Positions 12,578 through 24,006 of a stretch of 64,000 nt of DNA are shown piece after piece. The stretch's first letter is position 1, and each line of letters opens with the position of its first letter. The notes beneath the pieces are model-generated. The model ran no database searches, was not told where the DNA came from, and saw nothing but the letters and a program-made list of their open reading frames with translations. Source of the DNA: Fragum whitleyi (lineage: Eukaryota > Mollusca > Bivalvia > Cardiida > Cardiidae); NCBI GenBank assembly GCA_948146395.1, contig OX411545.1, positions 21,310,526 through 21,374,525 of the forward strand. Reading direction: 5' to 3'. Made by a program: the position numbers and the translations under genes.

Positions 12578-12932
12578 AAACCGATTTGGCATGTATGTTG
12601 TCAAAATAAATGGAAATTGATTGTTTCAAAAGAGCATTTTGAGACTGACTTTTATATCTAAGGTTGTAGTAGTACCTAGTTAAAACATTTGTCTGCATGC
12701 GGATCAAATTTAGGCAAATTTCATCTAGCTGTAATGAAGTTGTTGGTTCCGAACAAAATGTCCCTTTTCCATAATGGTTTGGCTATTCTGTTATGAGATT
12801 GGGCCTCTAATGTTGTGAAACTGCTTGTACTCATCTATAGGTTCAATTTAATATATCGTTTAGCTGGGCAAACTGTCTTTTATGTAAATAAAAGCAGCAT
12901 TAAATTTTGTTCAAAAACTCTTTGCATGAACT
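12578..12932. mobile_element. TTAA family A, partial copy (right half)
   Basis: Shares CATGTATGTTGTCAAAATAA, AATGGAAATTGATTG and CTAAGGTTGTAG with 9580-9670 and ends at TTTGCATGAACTTTAA, matching the family end with a TTAA at 12933-12936. The left half is missing where it meets the MITE copy. Confidence 0.65.
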
Positions 12933-13229
12933 TTAAGACGCACTGACAGAAAATTGCATATTTTTTTTATTACAGGGAGGTAAAACAATATCGCTAATTT
13001 CGTCCAGTTTTCAAATCCATATTTCAACCCAAGTACAAAAAGGTCGTAGATACATGTAAAACCATTCGCGATCTTTTAGCCACTGGACGTCAGTCGATTT
13101 GTTCCTCATTCTTGATTAGATCTATATAAATATTAAAAGATATTCTTGTTTTCGCGTGTTCAATCAGTCGCGAATATTAGCAAATAAGATCTCCAAAATA
13201 AGTTTCGGTTTACAATATCTAATTATTAT

Positions 13230-13267
13230 CCTATCTTTCAGGCATTATACAATGAGAGGACATTGAT
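13230..13267 (+). promoter_or_regulatory. Probable 3' splice site of a 5' UTR intron
   Basis: ATTATCCTATCTTTCAG with a pyrimidine tract ends at 13241, 26 nt before the glycosyltransferase ATG. An in-frame TGA lies between, so the coding region does not extend upstream. Any untranslated first exon was not identified. Confidence 0.45.
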
Positions 13268-14263
13268 ATGAAACAGCCCTACCCTACAAGTCCTTACCTC
13301 AATGACGTCAGAAGTAGGCGCTCTGCTTCTACAAAGTTACGTTTATTTAAAATTTCTAGGAGGAAAGCAGTCTACACAGCGCTTCTCGTTTGCTTTTTAA
13401 TTGCGTTCGGTCAAACACTTGACCATATCTTCGAGGAATTTATATTTAGGATAAATTATGATAAAGAATTGTTGATTGGTGATATTAAAGGTGATTATTC
13501 GAAACAGATTCCAAAAGTTATACATCAAATCTTTTTCAATATTTCTGATAATCGGGAAGAGTTTATGAAGAAATACGAATCCTATCGACAGACTTGGAAA
13601 GATCTTAATCCGGATTATGAGTATCTTCTATGGAACGCGACTATGATTCATAAACTTGTTAATGAAAATTACCCTCAAATAAGACCAACTTTTGACAAAT
13701 ATAAGAACGCGTGGGTGTCCCAGGCTGACATAGCTCGATATTTAGTTGTCCATCATATGGGAGGAGTTTACGCTGATATAGACATCAAATGTAGGAGGAG
13801 TTTAACTCAGTTATTCGAAGAGGCGGATTACAAACTTGTTATTCTGGAACCAGGCTACAACCCAGTCGGTTTCAACATCGACTTTTTCGCCGCTGCAAAG
13901 AACCATACGTTTATGAGTCACGTGATAGCTGGGCTGGCAGACGCTGACGTCATGTATTTCTCAAAGCACGTTGGCATTGTAATGCGCACTGGACCAATGT
14001 TCATGTTAGGACGATACCTCAATTATCCCTTCAAAGATCAAATTTATCAAATACCACGTGAATCAGTTGACCTTCAAGTGGAGAGACAACATGCGGGATC
14101 TTGGCATGGAGTTGACGAGTATGTTATCAAGGTCTTTGAAAAAATAGCTCACTCTAATAGCATGTGTTCATTGATAGTTTTAATTTCTATGATAATCATT
14201 ATCATAAAACTTTCCATATCGACAAAATCAAAATTGATTATATCGCGTGTTAAGAATTTGTAG
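13268..14263 (+). CDS. Type II membrane glycosyltransferase, DXD sugar-binding (Gly_transf_sug-like)
   Basis: A 331-codon intronless ORF. Residues 1-33 are basic, 34-50 form a membrane anchor (YTALLVCFLIAF), then comes a lumenal domain. Family hallmarks are IPKVIHQIFF (81-90), W..LNPDYEYLLW (110-122), and ADIARYLVVHHMGGVYADID (153-172) with the DXD at 170-172 that binds nucleotide-sugar through a metal ion. A late HAGSWHG motif (about 273-279) is also typical. A second hydrophobic stretch (LIVLISMIIIIIK) lies near the C-terminus, as in MIPC mannosyltransferase (SUR1/CSH1) relatives. Expected role is sugar transfer in the Golgi; donor and acceptor cannot be told. The start follows an in-frame stop and a likely splice acceptor. 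The ORF is intact and unlike the surrounding transposons in complexity. Two inverted MITE copies bracket it, so a single-exon retrogene or a member of an expanded family is possible. Confidence 0.85.
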   Translation: MKQPYPTSPYLNDVRSRRSASTKLRLFKISRRKAVYTALLVCFLIAFGQTLDHIFEEFIFRINYDKELLIGDIKGDYSKQIPKVIHQIFFNISDNREEFMKKYESYRQTWKDLNPDYEYLLWNATMIHKLVNENYPQIRPTFDKYKNAWVSQADIARYLVVHHMGGVYADIDIKCRRSLTQLFEEADYKLVILEPGYNPVGFNIDFFAAAKNHTFMSHVIAGLADADVMYFSKHVGIVMRTGPMFMLGRYLNYPFKDQIYQIPRESVDLQVERQHAGSWHGVDEYVIKVFEKIAHSNSMCSLIVLISMIIIIIKLSISTKSKLIISRVKNL

Positions 14264-14269
14264 TAAAAT

Positions 14270-14345
14270 ACAAATGCGAGCCGTCACGTAAGCCGTCACG
14301 TAAAACTATGAACATCCGGTAACTCCGTAAATTATCATATATATG
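14270..14345. repeat. Fragment of the GTGACCCGTCA-type MITE
   Basis: GAGCCGTCACGTAA occurs twice in tandem, then AACTCCGTAAATTATCATAT, seven bases past the glycosyltransferase stop. It resembles the ends of elements at 22578-22620 and 22711-22967. Confidence 0.4.
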
Positions 14346-14392
14346 GAAAGGGATTGTTTCCGGTAGAGGCCAACCGTAGCTCCAGTTTCAGA

Positions 14393-14890
14393 GCATTCGG
14401 AACATCACTCGGCCATTTCCGTAGACCACAACATACCTCGGATGTATGTAAGGCGGATGGGTATGTAACGAAATTGTACATTTTGTTAGGAAACAGTGTA
14501 AGAAAAACTAGCGAACCGGCGCTATCTTTAGATTGATATTTTTACAGTAAATAACGGCTGAAAAATTTTAGCAGTTATTTAAGAATATAAAGTTATTTAT
14601 ACAAGGATACGATGGTTTCACGTCAGTGACTTCAAACGAGTAGCGTTGGCGACGTCGAAAGTTTTCACTCAAAGTTTCGAGGGCTAACGCCATTTTAACT
14701 GACGTCATCAAGTTTTTCCAAGGTTTTCCCGTATTTTTTTAAAATAGTCACTCTATGTACATCCGAGGTTGATCGTGAGATTGGCCGAGTGGTGTTCCGA
14801 ATGCATCCGAGGTTGATCGTGAGATTGGCCGAATGGTGTTCCGAATACATCCGAGGTTGATCGTGAGAATGGCCGAGTGGTGTTCCGAGT
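14393..14890. mobile_element. MITE with GCATTCGGAACACC ends, right copy
   Basis: Left end GCATTCGGAACATCACTCGG; right end the inverse, with TACATCCGAGGTTGATCGTG leading into tandemly repeated terminal sequence. The interior (CTAGCGAACCGGCGC, GAGTAGCGTTGGCGACGTCG, CCAAGGTTTTCCCG) matches 12205-12560 inverted. It is uninterrupted and so shows the original state of the left copy. A fragment of a third copy lies at 21865-21940. Confidence 0.75.
14761..14890. repeat. Three tandem copies of a 44-bp MITE end
   Basis: Units begin at 14761, 14805 and 14849, each starting ATCCGAGGTTGATCGTGAGA and including GGTGTTCCGA. It is a local amplification of the element terminus. Confidence 0.85.
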
Positions 14891-16019
14891 GGTTTCAGAG
14901 TTCTTATACAGGAATGTAGAACGGTCATTCTAGAATCAGAAAATCTACAAAAAACGAAAAGTTTTGGTTTAAACATATTTTATTCATATCAAAATTTACA
15001 ACAAACAAATACAATGAGACTTCATAAGATAAAGAGATATTTGATATAAAATGGATTAGAACGGAAGCTTGAGCTTATAAAGTTCATTTCCATTTGTTCA
15101 AGATGGTATACCCTGAGTCTTCTTTAGTAATTTTGTTTGAGAAACAAGAAGTAAAATGCCTAACCATGATGTTTTTGGAGAAAGAAGTCGTGCGAGGGGA
15201 TCTGCTATCGCAATATAAGCTCAACATATATATTCAACATATACAGTTCTATTTAATGATTAAAAATCGTGATCAAGCCTCTGTTATACTCCTTCCAAAT
15301 AACACCAATGTCATGTTTCAGAGGTTTTCGAAACGTTTTGACCCAGACGCAGACAGACTAGAGTCGATGCATTTTGCACTTCCCATAAATATGCGTGACG
15401 GGTTGCAAATAATTAATAACTGAGTATTAATTTTTAAATAATAAATAATTAAAAAAAGATTCACGTCTGTACGTACTAACAATGGCCAACAGTATAATTG
15501 AAGGATACCTGGCCCTGACTGCTAGGGTTTTTACATGGTCTAGGGACAAACATTGCCGACCGCCTCGGTGGCTGAAATCTCATTTGTCTGCAAAATATAA
15601 CGTTGAGTTGACATGTGAATAAAAAAAGAGATGCTGTCGCATTTAAGAATGATTGACTGAATGATCTAATATTGGCGAGATACGTTGAGTTTACTTGAAA
15701 AGAAGAATCAAAGCACTGAAAGTACTGTAAGCCGGCAAAGCATGTTTTGGTTAATATATCTTCTTTTTCAATGTTCACCATTGTAAACAAATACATTGTA
15801 GCTTAAAGAATTGGTAGATAACACTTATAAGTAGGTTGATTTTTTTAAAAAAATAATAATTGTAGAAAGAAGCATCGAAGATGTCGCTCGTTTCAAGCAT
15901 TTTCTCCATTGCCCACAATGTTTCTACAACATTTCAATTGAGATGCATAGAAAAGCCAAATTGGATAGAAAAAAAGATTTAATTACATACTTTTCAAGGA
16001 GCTTATGACATAGAGGATA
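14891..16019. other. Intergenic, no gene supported
   Basis: Contains a 109-codon ORF at 15094-15423 (+) with a more ordinary amino-acid mix than most, but no recognisable domain and no clear splice context. A 106-codon minus-strand ORF at 15476-15796 is likewise unremarkable. Confidence 0.4.
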
Positions 16020-16400
16020 ATTGTTTGTTTCAGTGTACGATCGATTTATATTTCATTGAGTGAACAACAAAAGCCATATTTTCACGAGTGGCGGAGCCAC
16101 GAGTGAAAATATAGCTTTCGTTGTCCACGAAATGAAATGTTTATCGATCTTACACGAAAAACAAACGATTATTCTATTTCTTTAATGCAAAAATGTGACA
16201 AAATGTGAGATTTCTAGGACATATTTCCGCAACGTTCATTGTGACGTCACTTATTTCGCCCCGCATAGATGACGTCAGATAGGCTGAAATGCACAAAAGC
16301 AGGGTATAAGTTTTTGATAATTTCACTGCTTTTGCGGTGAGTTTATCAAGTGATAATCTACCGTTATTTCTCGATAAACCACCGAAAAGCATTAAAGAAA
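16020..16400. mobile_element. Interspersed foldback repeat R2, copy 1
   Basis: Begins GATAATTGTTTGTTTCAGTG, contains a foldback (AGCCATATTTTCACGAGTGG against CACGAGTGAAAATATAGCTT) and a 3' part ending ACCGAAAAGCATTAAAGAAA. The same 380 bp recurs in the same orientation at 48411-48807 with few differences. Confidence 0.8.
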
Positions 16401-17235
16401 TAATTATATTTCGGTAGTAAGGGTAGCGACGATGAATGAACGGAAATAAATCGTCATCTCATTGACGACCGTGCTGTTTTAAACAATCGTGTCTGTCAGT
16501 CACTTATTTATTGTTTTCTCTGGTTGATTTTTAAACTAATGTTTCTGCAACATCACCATATGTTTATATACGCTTTCGGTCTGTATCAAGTGACACAATA
16601 TTGCTGTCAACAAAACATTATGTTCCCATATCGCTCACATTTGTAACATTGACAACTTCTTACATCGAGTTGAAAGTCATATAAAGATAATTTAATGATC
16701 ATGAAAGGCCATTTTCAACAAACGTCTTAAGGATAACTGTAGTCATTTGCTAGTCTCCTGATCCCTGGTTAAGGTTATAGCCTTCACCAAACAAGTGGCA
16801 TAATGATTTCATACTTTAAAACAGACAAACACATTGACAAAAGACACATTTTTAAATTGAGGTAAAAGGGACCACCTGTGAGTCTGCAAATTTTTTGTCC
16901 TTATCTGACAGCACAGATAGCGCAGGTTGACAAGGATCGAAAATGTTTATACTTACCCGATTTTTCTGAATCAATAATTATCCCTCTACGTTCCCATATA
17001 TACTTGTTTTCAAATGCGCCGCCTGCTTGACCATACTGGTTCCGATCTCTTTTTCAAATATTTTATTTTATCAGATCGTCCCTCTTTGCGTGACCGGTGA
17101 CATATTTGTTCATATCTATATCTTAGTCTCGCCTTCATTTCACCCTTTCCTTTACTGTCACTCTTGATTTTGCTCCCAAAAATTTTGTGCTTCAGAAAAT
17201 GGTTTGGCAATAGTAGTTATTGCTTTAAACAACTA
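16401..17235. other. Intergenic, nothing recognised
   Basis: AT-rich sequence without repeats matched elsewhere in the window, without an RNA gene and without a credible ORF. Confidence 0.5.
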
Positions 17236-18060
17236 CATACTCTAGTCACGGGGTAATGTCCACAGTCGGAGCAACCGGTCCCGCTTTCCAAATCATGTGT
17301 AGAACTTCCGCACCACGTGTGACTTCGATTATGTAGATGTAAACATTTCAATTTATTTTTGGATTAAAAATGGGGTAGGGGGTCGGGATTTCCTTATCTA
17401 TATCATATTAAATCATTAATCATTTAAAGTAGACTGCTAGTCGAAAATTTATACATTTTGCCACGTAAACGTACACAAGAAATGTTGGAACGCTCGTTGG
17501 TTTTGTTAAACTGATTTATTCTGATAGAAATCATGAGTCAGAAATGTCAAAACACGTGATTTTACCTCCAAAATACAATATTCTGAACAGAAATGGTAAC
17601 GTAGACCATTGTTTCAGTTTGCACGAGTTTAACAAAACAACTCTAGCCAAATTTACTTTCTTACAATGTAATAGATAGATCAAAGAAAATAGTTTTGTTC
17701 GGATTATGTGGATTTTCCCCGATTATGTACCCTGGCTCTGAAGTTGTGGAGTGTCCTCTTCATCTTCCATATACCCTAACCTCCTTTAATTTGAGGTTCT
17801 GCTAGTTTCATGGCGACTTTTGTTCTCGTCATTCCTTCAACGACACACGTTGTCTACATTACGTCTTACCTCTTCACGGTTACTCTTATTACCTACCAAT
17901 TCAGTGTTTTGAACAATATGAGTTCAATAAAAACAAACCCAATATTCTAGAACATTACTGAAATTTAAGATAGTTGAAAGAATTTTTTGTCTCTGATTAT
18001 GTACCATTCCTCCGAAGTCATAAAGTGCCTAGCCTTTAGGGACATAAACTCGTAATCACA

Positions 18061-18061
18061 T

Positions 18062-18133
<72 letters not shown>

Positions 18134-18162
18134 TTATTTATTTAATTATTTATTTATTTATT
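18061..18162. repeat. (TTTA)n microsatellite
   Basis: About 25 TTTA units with three TTAA interruptions. Confidence 0.95.
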
Positions 18163-20700
18163 CCATAACCCCTTGTCTTTTGTTATGAGTATCAGTCCAT
18201 CAAAAACAAATAAATTAATAATAAAATGTAGAATTGATGAATGTAATCAAATTACTCTTTGAAAAGGGAACACAAAGAGCAAATTCCATCTAATTATTTT
18301 GTAAATCTTGAATCTTTAACATCGGATAATCGTGACATTGGTTTTATTATCTATAGAGCTTGTCTGCTATTACTTATGACTTAATTATCCCATAAATCGA
18401 GAGGATTGCTTCACTGTGGTATAACTCAGAAATAACGAAAACACGACACTTTTTGGCTTACGTACACTTTAAAAACGAAATTCTAAAAAATGTGCAAATT
18501 TCACCTCTATGCCACCGTACTTACGTATTAGTGTGTAAATTTTATTGTCAGGACGCAACTTATAATAGTCGCACAAAATGTTCCGATTAACAACACGTAT
18601 ACCTTCTCAATTGCCGTTTTGAAATATACCTTGAAGCCTAGTATTTACGTGTATTTGATTTGGGCATTGGTTTGTCGAGCCTTACGTGTGTTTCATATTT
18701 TTACTGTCCCACAATATGTCTATCTCTTTGAAGAATTACATCAAGAAGGCGTGGATGAGTCTTCAAATATCGACATGTGGTCGCAAAAACGCATGTCTTT
18801 AATTTGTATATTTGAAAAAACCCTATTTCAGATACATGTATACATTTTACTGACACATTAACTAATTTTTAACACAATGTTGGAAACTATTTTTTCATTT
18901 CAACTTCATGTACAAAATCAGATTTTTAAAGAATCTACCCATCAATATTTTAAGTCTTTACAAAAGAAATAAACCATTTCACAGAAAAATTACATACTTT
19001 TCGTGTACAATGTTTATGGAACCAAATGGTATCGCAAATTAAATGTCCAGCGATACAATATATATATATTTTTTTTTATTTTGCATTTTGAATATCATGC
19101 TAAAGAACTTTGCTTTAATGTTTTAGAGTTTAGATTTTGTTTAAAAACCCCACGTACTTATTTAAATGTGTTCATTTTTTTCGCAAAGAGAAAAGAATGT
19201 CAAACGCGATTATTTTTTAGGACGGACATTTTAACTTATTCATATCATAGTTGCATTTATTTCTCTCCTATCCTACGTAAATTAGTAATATTTTAAATTT
19301 GATCAAAACAAATTATCTTGTAGTACATGGCCATATTGAATTTTCAAAACATCACATATTACACTTTATTAAAACGTGCATTTTCTTTTGCTATTTATGA
19401 AAGAATCTATAAAAGACGGACCTCGATATCATGAAGGTAAATGCATTTGATTTCAAAAATTATAATGGTCAAACATTTTGATCTACTTATATGAAACGTA
19501 TTTTCGCCCTTGTATATTGATCCGTTTTGCTAGATGTCAAATTTGTAAAATGTTAAATTTCCAACATCGCCATTATAAAACGGTTCCCCTATCACGAATT
19601 TTCATTGTCATAAATATTTTTTTAATTTCATTAAATCTACTTTAATTCCTTTCCGTTTCAAAAGTTAACAAATATCAAATCCTGAGATGAAGGCGTTAAT
19701 TCTGGCATTAATCGGAATTTATAAAAATGCTTAAAACTTTACGAAAATTCGGAACTACATGTAACGCGGGACATGAAAAAGACGGACGTTTTAAGGATCA
19801 TTGCGTCTTTTTGTTTAGATATATCAATATCGAATATCTAAAAACTGTGTATCAAATGAACGCGAATTTTGTGACAATTTTTTTTATACCTCTCGCTATA
19901 TTATCTGATAAATTTTCATGGAACTATCGACGTTAAAAGAGCGACGGTAGTGACGTTGTTATTACAGGGACGCTTAAGGTGCGAAGTATGATAAGCAAGT
20001 CAAACCATTTACAGACTCCGTAGAAATCTTTATCTCTCTTCAAATTCAATCATAAATAATAGTCTTACAATTCTCTGGTATGTACATGTACTAAGTAATA
20101 TTAAAGAAGCTGACTTTCTAATCAACGGAATTTTGTAATAAAAGTAAAGATAAAAGTGTGAGACGTAACATAGACAATGTGCGTCGGGGAATGACGCGAA
20201 GAAGGCGCACCATGAAACTAGCAGCAACTCACATTAAAGGAAGTCAGGTTATATAGAAGATGACGAAGAGACTCAACAACTTCAGAGCCAGGTTCATAAT
20301 CGGAACCAATCCTAATAATCGGACCCAAACTATTTTCTTTGATCTGTCTTGTATTGTAAGAAAGTAAATTGGGATAGAGTGTTGTGGTTGTTTTGTTAAA
20401 CTCGTGCGGGCTGAAAACAATGGTCTACGTCATTAATTCTGTTCAGAATATTGCATTTTGGAGGTAAACCCACGTGTTTTGACATTCCTGGCTAAAGATT
20501 GCTCTCAGAAGAAATCAGTTTAACAAAACCAACGAGCGTTCTTATATTTCTTGAGCACATTTACTGGGCAAAAGGTATAAATTGTTGAATAGCATTTTAC
20601 TTTAAATGATAAATGAATTAAATATGATATAAATAAGAAAATCCCGACCCCCTACCCGATTTTTCATTCCAAAAATGAAATGTTTACATCTGCATAATCG

Positions 20701-20984
20701 TTTGTTTGTTTGTTTGTTTGTTTGTTTGAATGGGTTTACGCCGCTTTCAACAATTTCGCAGTTATATCGCGGCGGCCGGAGCACCTAACAATGGATTCCT
20801 GGTATTTCTATAACCTGTACAACCATTACACCCTTTCCTAGCCTCCGACTGCTATCTCACATAGGTTTATGATTATATCAACCCATTGGTGAGAGACAAA
20901 CGTCGGAAAGGATATTTGCCGCCACCGGGGATCGAACCCACGACTTCCAGATTGGAAGTCTTATGCCTAACCAACTGCGCTCTG
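20701..20984 (-). mobile_element. tRNA-derived SINE S1, full copy with target duplication
   Basis: CTGCATAATCG occurs at 20690-20700 and again at 20985-20995, an 11-bp target duplication. On the minus strand the head reads like a tRNA: box A-like GAGCGCAGTTGGTTAGGC, anticodon-arm GACTTCCAATC (TCC, Gly-like) and box B GGTTCGATCCCCGG. A conserved body follows (AACCCATTGGTGAGAGA ... CACCTAACAATGGATTCCTG, given on +) and the tail is (CAAA)n, seen on + as (TTTG)n at 20699-20728. The uninterrupted site exists in the other arm of the host inverted repeat near 17335. Confidence 0.9.
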
Positions 20985-21094
20985 CTGCATAATCGTAGGC
21001 ACATGTGGTGATGAACTGATTTTGAAAGCGGGGCTGGTGGCTCCGATTATGGACATCACCCCCCGTGTAGTTGTTGTTAGCTGCTACAGTTAAC

Positions 21095-21528
21095 AACATC
21101 GTGAAATTGACAAGATGATGATTTTGGAATGATTTAGGAATGAATTTGAATGAGTCTATGGAGTGAGTTTTGAGTGAATTTAAGGGGGGGGGGTGTAATT
21201 CAATATCGCTAATTTTGTTCGCGATATTGATTACCTCCCTTTAATAAAATATGCATATAAGTTCTATAGATAGCGAAAGCTTCCTATTGCTCCAAGAACC
21301 GCTTACAATTTGAATTATGTCACTTAAATCGCGATTTTTCTTTATCCAAAGTTATTTTGAATGACGTTGTTGATTCTCATTTTTTCAATATGTCTGGTCG
21401 TTTTTGAATGATTTAAAATAGTATGCGTTTTTGAATAGTTTGAGTGAGTATTTGGAATGAATGAGTTGAGCGCTGAATGAACGATTTAGAATGGTTTTGA
21501 TTGAGATGAATGTCAATTTCACGATGTT
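21095..21528. mobile_element. MITE R3 with AACATCGTGAAATTGACA ends, copy 1
   Basis: Terminal inverted repeats AACATCGTGAAATTGACA and TGTCAATTTCACGATGTT match exactly. The interior is built of degenerate GAATGA / TTTGAATGAGT repeats and holds a hairpin, CAATATCGCTAATTTTG against CGCGATATTG. A second copy is at 29995-30309. Confidence 0.8.
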
Positions 21529-21864
21529 TTTAACCGTAAAATATCGATGTGTCCCAATCGGGATCCCTTGGCGATCGTACGGAATAGGCCGCGGGTAGAA
21601 AACGGACGCAGCCATGAATGAGCGTCGTTTCTTACATGGGTTTACATGACTTTACAAACATCAAGATATCTTCGACATATACAAAATCAATGGAAGATAT
21701 AACTGGGCTATTAAAGTTTTTTATTGCGTTTTGCTATGAAATAATGATATGTACATAAGATCATCATTGACCATCGGAAAACAATAAAGATTTTTTTCTT
21801 CAAGCGTATTGACCAAAAGTAACCTACAACCATAAGCTGAATTAACTAAAAATGACGCAAAATT

Positions 21865-21940
21865 TATTTCTATAATGACGTCCGAAGTACTTACCAGTTC
21901 ACGGAAAAGTCCGAGCGGTGTTCCGAAAATATTTGCCATT
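21865..21940. mobile_element. Fragment of the GCATTCGGAACACC MITE
   Basis: GACGTCCGAAGTACTTACC ... CGAGCGGTGTTCCGAAAA matches the terminus of the copies around the glycosyltransferase. Confidence 0.5.
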
Positions 21941-21986
21941 GTCTAAATCTTGAAATATGAAGGTAGATATTTAATTGGTGAATTAC

Positions 21987-22030
21987 AAAATGACATAACT
22001 ACAGCTTGAATACGATGTAGGTACAATTTT
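21987..22030. repeat. Short hairpin family H2, copy 1
   Basis: AAAATGACATAACTACA pairs with TGTAGGTACAATTTT around the loop GCTTGAATACGA. The core ACTACAGCTTGAATA recurs at 52939-52995 and 54354-54392. Confidence 0.6.
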
Positions 22031-22710
22031 AAAATCTTACAGCATCGACATAAAATTATTTAAAACCAAAGGTGTCACATAGTTTACGCATCACGAAGCA
22101 TAAAGTTGTAAAGTTATCCAAACCCTTTTGTCACACAATTTTAATAAAACCTCCCCGTAGTGTCTCACATCAGACTTTTTTTATCAAGGTTTATTCTCTT
22201 TATATTTGGTAGGAAAATGTAAGAAGTCAGGGAGGCTGGACCGGGGTTCTGATCTCAAGCCCCCACCCAAAAGCATGATTATCTGATTAGAAAAAATGGG
22301 GGCTCATACGGTCAGAGGGTGAGCCTATGTGCTCTTTAATTAAGCTACTGTCCAACACATGACATTCAAATTTAACCTTACGCTATTAATTTTCAAATAT
22401 TAATTTCCAGTAAGATACCATCAAACGTAGAACTTATTGTATTCGAAATCCAAATTCGACTTTGGCTTGTGGAATTGCAAGAATCCAAAAAATATTTCAA
22501 ATAGGTAAAAAAAAAACGCCGTGAAGTACACGTGAGTCCAATTATTCTGTAATCTTTGCTGAATTCAGTGGTTTCCATTATTGTGAGCCGTCACGCGAAA
22601 AAAGGGCTGCGTGAGAATTTCGTAATATATGAAGAGATTGATTCAGAAGGTCAACTTGATGTTGTTTTTCAAAGGTCATTTCACAGTAGGAAAGATTTTG
22701 TTATAAATAT

Positions 22711-22967
22711 GTGACCCGTCACGCGAAAAGGGACCACCTGGGAACCCCGTAAAATGTTCTTTTGAAAAGAGTTCTATTGTAGAACAGGAAAACCAATGAT
22801 CGCGTTTCAAAAATTCTTTCACCAGAAGTTCGATTGATTATTCTAGATTCAGAAAATAAGTAAAGAGCGAAAGTTTCAACCCTAGTCAGTCTGCGCAGTC
22901 CGCGCAGTCTGACCAGGGTCGACACTTTACGCACTTCCAAGATGGTCATTTTCGCATGACGGGTCAC
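22711..22967. mobile_element. MITE, GTGACCCGTCA family, best copy
   Basis: Ends GTGACCCGTCACGCGAAAAG and the inverse TTTTCGCATGACGGGTCAC. The centre contains the nested palindrome AGTCTGCGCAGTCCGCGCAG followed by CTGACCAGGGTCGACA. A free-standing half end (GTGAGCCGTCACGCGAAAAA) lies just upstream at 22582. Confidence 0.8.
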
Positions 22968-23211
22968 ATTTAGATTCAAAATGCTAGCTGGATGTGAAAA
23001 CTTTCAACCGCAGTCGCCCTGCGAACACTCAATCCGCTGGGTGTGCCATATACTTTAAGAAGCAACTGGAAACAACCTGTTGCGAATTTTGGTGGCACCT
23101 CGTTCGACTCAGAGGGAGGAATTCAAATTCGAACACAAGTGATTTATGTCCTTGATTATCAAAAGGTGATGAGTTGTCTGTTTGAAGAGCAATTAGATCT
23201 CTAATTAAATA

Positions 23212-23752
23212 CAGTAAAACCTGTGTTAAGCGACCATTTAGGGGACCACCAAAAAGCGGTCACTTATTGAAAATGGTCGCCTTATATGAATATTTTATAA
23301 TAAATAAGACCAGTAATACTAGTGTTTAGCAAACACTTTGGGTAAAACTAAAACGCGGCCATTTAAAGTATTCGCCGCTCTACACAACATTCCAAATTAG
23401 GCCAGTAAGACTTCTCTTAAGCGACCACCAACTTGAGAGACAAGAAAAACGGTCGTTTATGGTAATGGTCGCTCAATACAATATTTCGTGGTAATTAAGA
23501 AAAGTTATTTTTAAAGTATTTATAGATTGTCGCATACTTTTTATACTGAATACTATGGTGTTCGAACCCATTAGATTGTCTCATTAAGAGGATTCTAATT
23601 GGTCGATATCACATAGGATTTGATAATAGATATTTTTGTTTAAGATTCTCCCCTTTATCAGAGATTTTCTTCGTGCTGAATGGTCTTTCTATAACAGTCG
23701 CTTGATGAAAGAGTTCACTTTATAGATGTAGTCGCTCGAGAAAAATCGACTG
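23212..23752. mobile_element. Possible pogo/Tigger-like MITE with TA flanks
   Basis: Starts CAGTAAAACCTGTGTTAAGC after TA and ends CGAGAAAAATCGACTG before TA. Internal GCGACCA / TGGTCGC motifs recur, as in pogo-type termini. The inverted repeats are poorly matched beyond the first few bases, so the call is tentative. Confidence 0.45.
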
Positions 23753-23811
23753 TACATCAACTTATACCCAGCCCTGCCATGTGAAACATTGTAGACAATA
23801 CAGTGCATCAC

Positions 23812-23875
23812 TGGATAGCTCACTAAGTAACGCATTTGGCCGTCGATCATGAGTTCGACCCCTTACTCGAACAAC
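23812..23875 (+). repeat. tRNA-like fragment (SINE head or tRNA relic)
   Basis: GGATAGCTCACTAAGTAACG resembles a D-arm and GAGTTCGACCCCTTACTC a T-arm. No acceptor stem pairs, so a functional tRNA is not supported. Confidence 0.35.
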
Positions 23876-24006
23876 CTTCGACATTTGAAAAAAAAGTCAT
23901 TAAAACGCAAGTCATTCGTCTGAAACCATTGGGCGTATTCGAGAAGTGTGCCTGAATTGGATGAGCAGGTGGTGATTCGGATGAAATATTTTGATTATAG
24001 TGATTC

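Larger units (their letters stand above)
17236..21068. mobile_element. Large inverted-repeat (foldback) element, about 3.8 kb
   Basis: The left arm (about 17236-17905) matches the inverse of the right arm (about 20112-21068, less the inserted SINE). Shared landmarks: CACGGGG plus ATGTCC at both tips, CCCGACCCCCTACC / GGTAGGGGGTCGGG, AACGAGCG with the GTTTTGTTAAACTGATT block, and CTAGTTTCATGG. The tips read CACGGGGTAATGTCC on one side and CACGGGGGGTGATGTCC on the other. The middle (17906-20111) contains a (TTTA)n tract and small ORFs, none recognisable. Superfamily unknown. Confidence 0.75.

Noticed and set aside
13268..14263. Bacterial origin of the glycosyltransferase by recent transfer
   Set aside because: Intronless and DXD-type genes of this family are common in animals, there is a membrane anchor and a likely upstream splice acceptor; nothing points to bacteria.
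15094..15423. 109-codon ORF near the glycosyltransferase
   Set aside because: Best of the unexplained ORFs, but no recognisable family, no splice context and an AT-rich codon mix; not enough to call a gene.
16174..16392. Minus-strand ORF conserved between the two R2 copies (also 48635-48832)
   Set aside because: Most differences between the copies change the amino acid, so there is no sign of selection on protein; it is shared because the repeat is shared.
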